The notes under the pieces: generated by a model | Database searches by the model: none | The model's input: only the letters and a program-made list of their open reading frames with translations | What the model was told of the DNA's origin: nothing | Program-made: the position numbers and the translations under genes | Origin: an uncultured Bacillota bacterium | Lineage (GTDB): Bacteria; Bacillota; Clostridia; Peptostreptococcales; Anaerovoracaceae | Assembly: GCA_946541435.1 (NCBI GenBank) | Contig: CAMNJK010000078.1 | Coordinates: forward strand, 1-7,179 | Direction of reading: 5' to 3' | DNA length: 7,179 bases | Part shown: positions 6,386 through 7,179 of the stretch, in pieces | How the letters are laid out: each line of letters starts with the position of its first letter | Numbering within the stretch: the first letter of the stretch is position 1

Positions 6386-6497
6386 ACTCTTCAAATCTTT
6401 CGCCGGGATCCGGCCCTTTCAGGCCCTTTGTCCTGCGGCCGTTTTCCCATCAGATCTCATACTCCTCAAATCCCTCGCTGAGGTCCAGCCGCTTCAG
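6375..6497 (-). repeat. Duplicated 3' end of the exonuclease gene (16-codon remnant)
   Basis: On the minus strand the last 16 codons of the exonuclease including its TGA (6497 down to 6450) recur at 6422 down to 6375, offset by exactly 75 bp. The real tail reads LKRLDLSEGFEEYEI-stop, the copy LKGPDPGERFEEYES-stop. 37 of 48 bases match, 9 of the 11 differences are transitions and five are silent. The copy is in the same frame as the exonuclease, after its stop. The MATE ATG at 6385 lies within it in another frame. It is a decayed partial duplication, not a functional gene. Confidence 0.7.
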
Positions 6498-7013
6498 CAC
6501 CTCCACGGTGTTGATGGCGTCATTGAGCGCGTCGTGACTTCTCTCAGGCCGGATATCGAACTTCCACATGGCATAACTCAAAGCAAAGGACCGGTCCTCC
6601 TGGGTGATCTGATCATCAAAGAGAAGCTGCATGTCATAGCACTTGGGCAGCCCGTCGATATCCATCCCGTGAAAGAGCATATTGTCCTCGATCATGATGA
6701 TGTCGTTTTCGCTCCAGGTCAGGAAGGCGTCCTCCCCGCACCAGGTCAGGAACTCTGTGATGACCTCCCGGAAGGGTCTGCCCCTGGCGATCATCTCATC
6801 CGTGATGTCTGTCAGTTCCGTTACATTGCGATTCATCTTCTGGTAACATTCCGGTTTCACGAATTCACAGTACCGTTCCAGGATCTCCATGTCCTCGTTG
6901 ACGCGAACGGCGCCGATCTCAATGATTTCACCATTCAGGCGGACACCGTTTCTCTCCGCTCTGTACCTTGTTCCCGACTGATTCCATTCCAGATCCATGA
7001 CGATATAGTTCAC
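6450..7013 (-). CDS. DEDDh 3'-5' exonuclease (KapD/ERI-1-like)
   Basis: A 187-residue nuclease of the DnaQ-like superfamily that should hydrolyse DNA or RNA from the 3' end with two metal ions. Seen: ExoI motif (M)NYIVMDLEWNQ with D7 and E9, ExoII segment around TWSENDIIMIEDN with D104, and ExoIII HDALNDA with H160 and D165, which makes it the DEDDh type. It is a single domain without polymerase or helicase fusion, like the stand-alone KapD/ERI-1-type exonucleases of Firmicutes, whose substrates are mostly unknown. The start is GTG at 7013: AAGGAGG at 7030-7024 is an excellent ribosome binding site 10 nt upstream, and family members begin MNYIV. The ATG at 7037 would make that ribosome binding site part of the coding sequence and adds eight unlikely residues (MSEGGSSR). 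Own promoter at 7063-7091; probably co-transcribed with the MATE gene 64 nt downstream. Confidence 0.9.
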   Translation of the reverse strand: MNYIVMDLEWNQSGTRYRAERNGVRLNGEIIEIGAVRVNEDMEILERYCEFVKPECYQKMNRNVTELTDITDEMIARGRPFREVITEFLTWCGEDAFLTWSENDIIMIEDNMLFHGMDIDGLPKCYDMQLLFDDQITQEDRSFALSYAMWKFDIRPERSHDALNDAINTVEVLKRLDLSEGFEEYEI

Positions 7014-7062
7014 GCGGCTGCTACCTCCTTCTGACATATCATGCTTTTCATGCCTGTCTTAT

Positions 7063-7091
7063 AGAATAGTATATCCTGCCGCCGAAATCAA
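7063..7091 (-). promoter_or_regulatory. Sigma-A promoter of the exonuclease (and MATE) genes
   Basis: On the minus strand TTGATT (7091-7086) and TATTCT (7068-7063) are separated by 17 bp. The predicted start point is about 7056, giving a leader of some 43 nt before the GTG at 7013, with AAGGAGG in between. A 13-bp direct repeat lies immediately upstream of the -35 element. Confidence 0.65.
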
Positions 7092-7096
7092 CCGCC

Positions 7097-7130
7097 GGAT
7101 GGCAGGTCACCGGACAAGGATGGCAGATCA
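7097..7130 (-). repeat. 13-bp direct repeat upstream of the exonuclease -35 element
   Basis: GGATGGCAGGTCA (7097-7109) and GGATGGCAGATCA (7118-7130) are identical at 12 of 13 positions with a 21-bp offset, about two helical turns. On the coding strand of the exonuclease they read TGAYCTGCCATCC and the nearer one ends 5 bp before the -35 hexamer. The geometry would suit a transcription factor binding one DNA face. No known operator consensus is recognised. Confidence 0.45.
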
Positions 7131-7140
7131 TCCGACACAC

Positions 7141-7174
7141 AAAAAACGGGACGCCGGCATCGATCCGGGTCCCG
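7141..7174 (-). terminator. Rho-independent terminator of a minus-strand gene beyond the window
   Basis: On the minus strand a hairpin with outer stem CGGGAC/GTCCCG (7174-7169 with 7152-7147), inner stem CCGG/CCGG, one bulged base and a 7-nt loop is followed at once by six T residues (7146-7141). This is a textbook intrinsic terminator. It should end a minus-strand transcript entering from beyond position 7179 and so isolate the exonuclease promoter. Confidence 0.85.
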
Positions 7175-7179
7175 TCAGG

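Noticed and set aside
6398..6448. GCCGG-ATC-CCGGC palindrome between exonuclease and MATE as a terminator
   Set aside because: Only a 5-bp stem with a 3-nt loop and no U-tract; it is better explained as part of the duplicated exonuclease tail.
5786..6481. Plus-strand frame across the MATE N-terminal half
   Set aside because: Product is hydrophilic, Gln/His/Arg-rich and lacks motifs; the minus strand encodes clear MATE helices and repeated motifs.
6234..7034. 266-codon plus-strand frame over the exonuclease
   Set aside because: Shadow of the DEDDh exonuclease, which has all four acidic ligands and the His, a strong ribosome binding site and a promoter.

Overview
The window looks like chromosomal DNA of a GC-rich low-G+C-lineage Gram-positive, most likely a Clostridia member (Lachnospiraceae/Oscillospiraceae type). 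The inference rests on family content: a short-form Orn/Lys/Arg decarboxylase, an EFR1-type flavodoxin/ferredoxin, a UvrX/YqjW-type Y-family polymerase with a YolD-like partner, and a Gram-positive (GAAC-N4-GTTC) LexA box. Strong AGGAGG-type ribosome binding sites agree with this. There is no transposase, tRNA, rRNA or CRISPR array.

Layout. Positions 49-1506 (+) encode a PLP-dependent amino acid decarboxylase. It converges on a minus-strand pair: an EFR1-family protein (2458 down to 1709) and a 40-residue single-helix membrane protein (1658 down to 1536) that is too short for ordinary gene calling. A 195-bp divergent region (2459-2653) holds an extended -10 promoter firing left and a sigma-A promoter firing right, the latter overlapped by a palindromic LexA box. 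Rightward runs a DNA-damage cassette: a Y-family translesion polymerase with a C-terminal beta-clamp peptide (2654-4081), overlapping by 4 nt a gene (4078-4971) that joins a YolD-like head in frame to a complete SRAP (YedK/HMCES) abasic-site crosslinking domain. Ten bases further on it meets, tail to tail, a minus-strand pair: a DEDDh 3'-5' exonuclease (GTG start at 7013, end 6450) and a MATE transporter (6385 down to 4982). The exonuclease has its own promoter at 7063-7091, and the last bases hold a minus-strand intrinsic terminator of a gene beyond the window.

The most interesting part is the 2545-4971 cassette. LexA control, a lesion-bypass polymerase, a putative UmuD-like accessory segment and an abasic-site shielding enzyme are packed in one transcript. 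The SRAP nucleophile must be the N-terminal Cys after Met removal, yet here it is residue 88 of the long reading frame. A strong internal ribosome binding site (4324-4329) sits exactly in front of an internal ATG-TGT, so the locus probably makes a long YolD-SRAP protein, a short active SRAP, or both. That ribosome binding site lies in the second unit of a degenerate 21-bp tandem duplication.

A second oddity is at 6375-6497: the last 16 codons of the exonuclease, stop included, occur again 75 bp downstream in decayed form, and the MATE start codon lies inside this copy.
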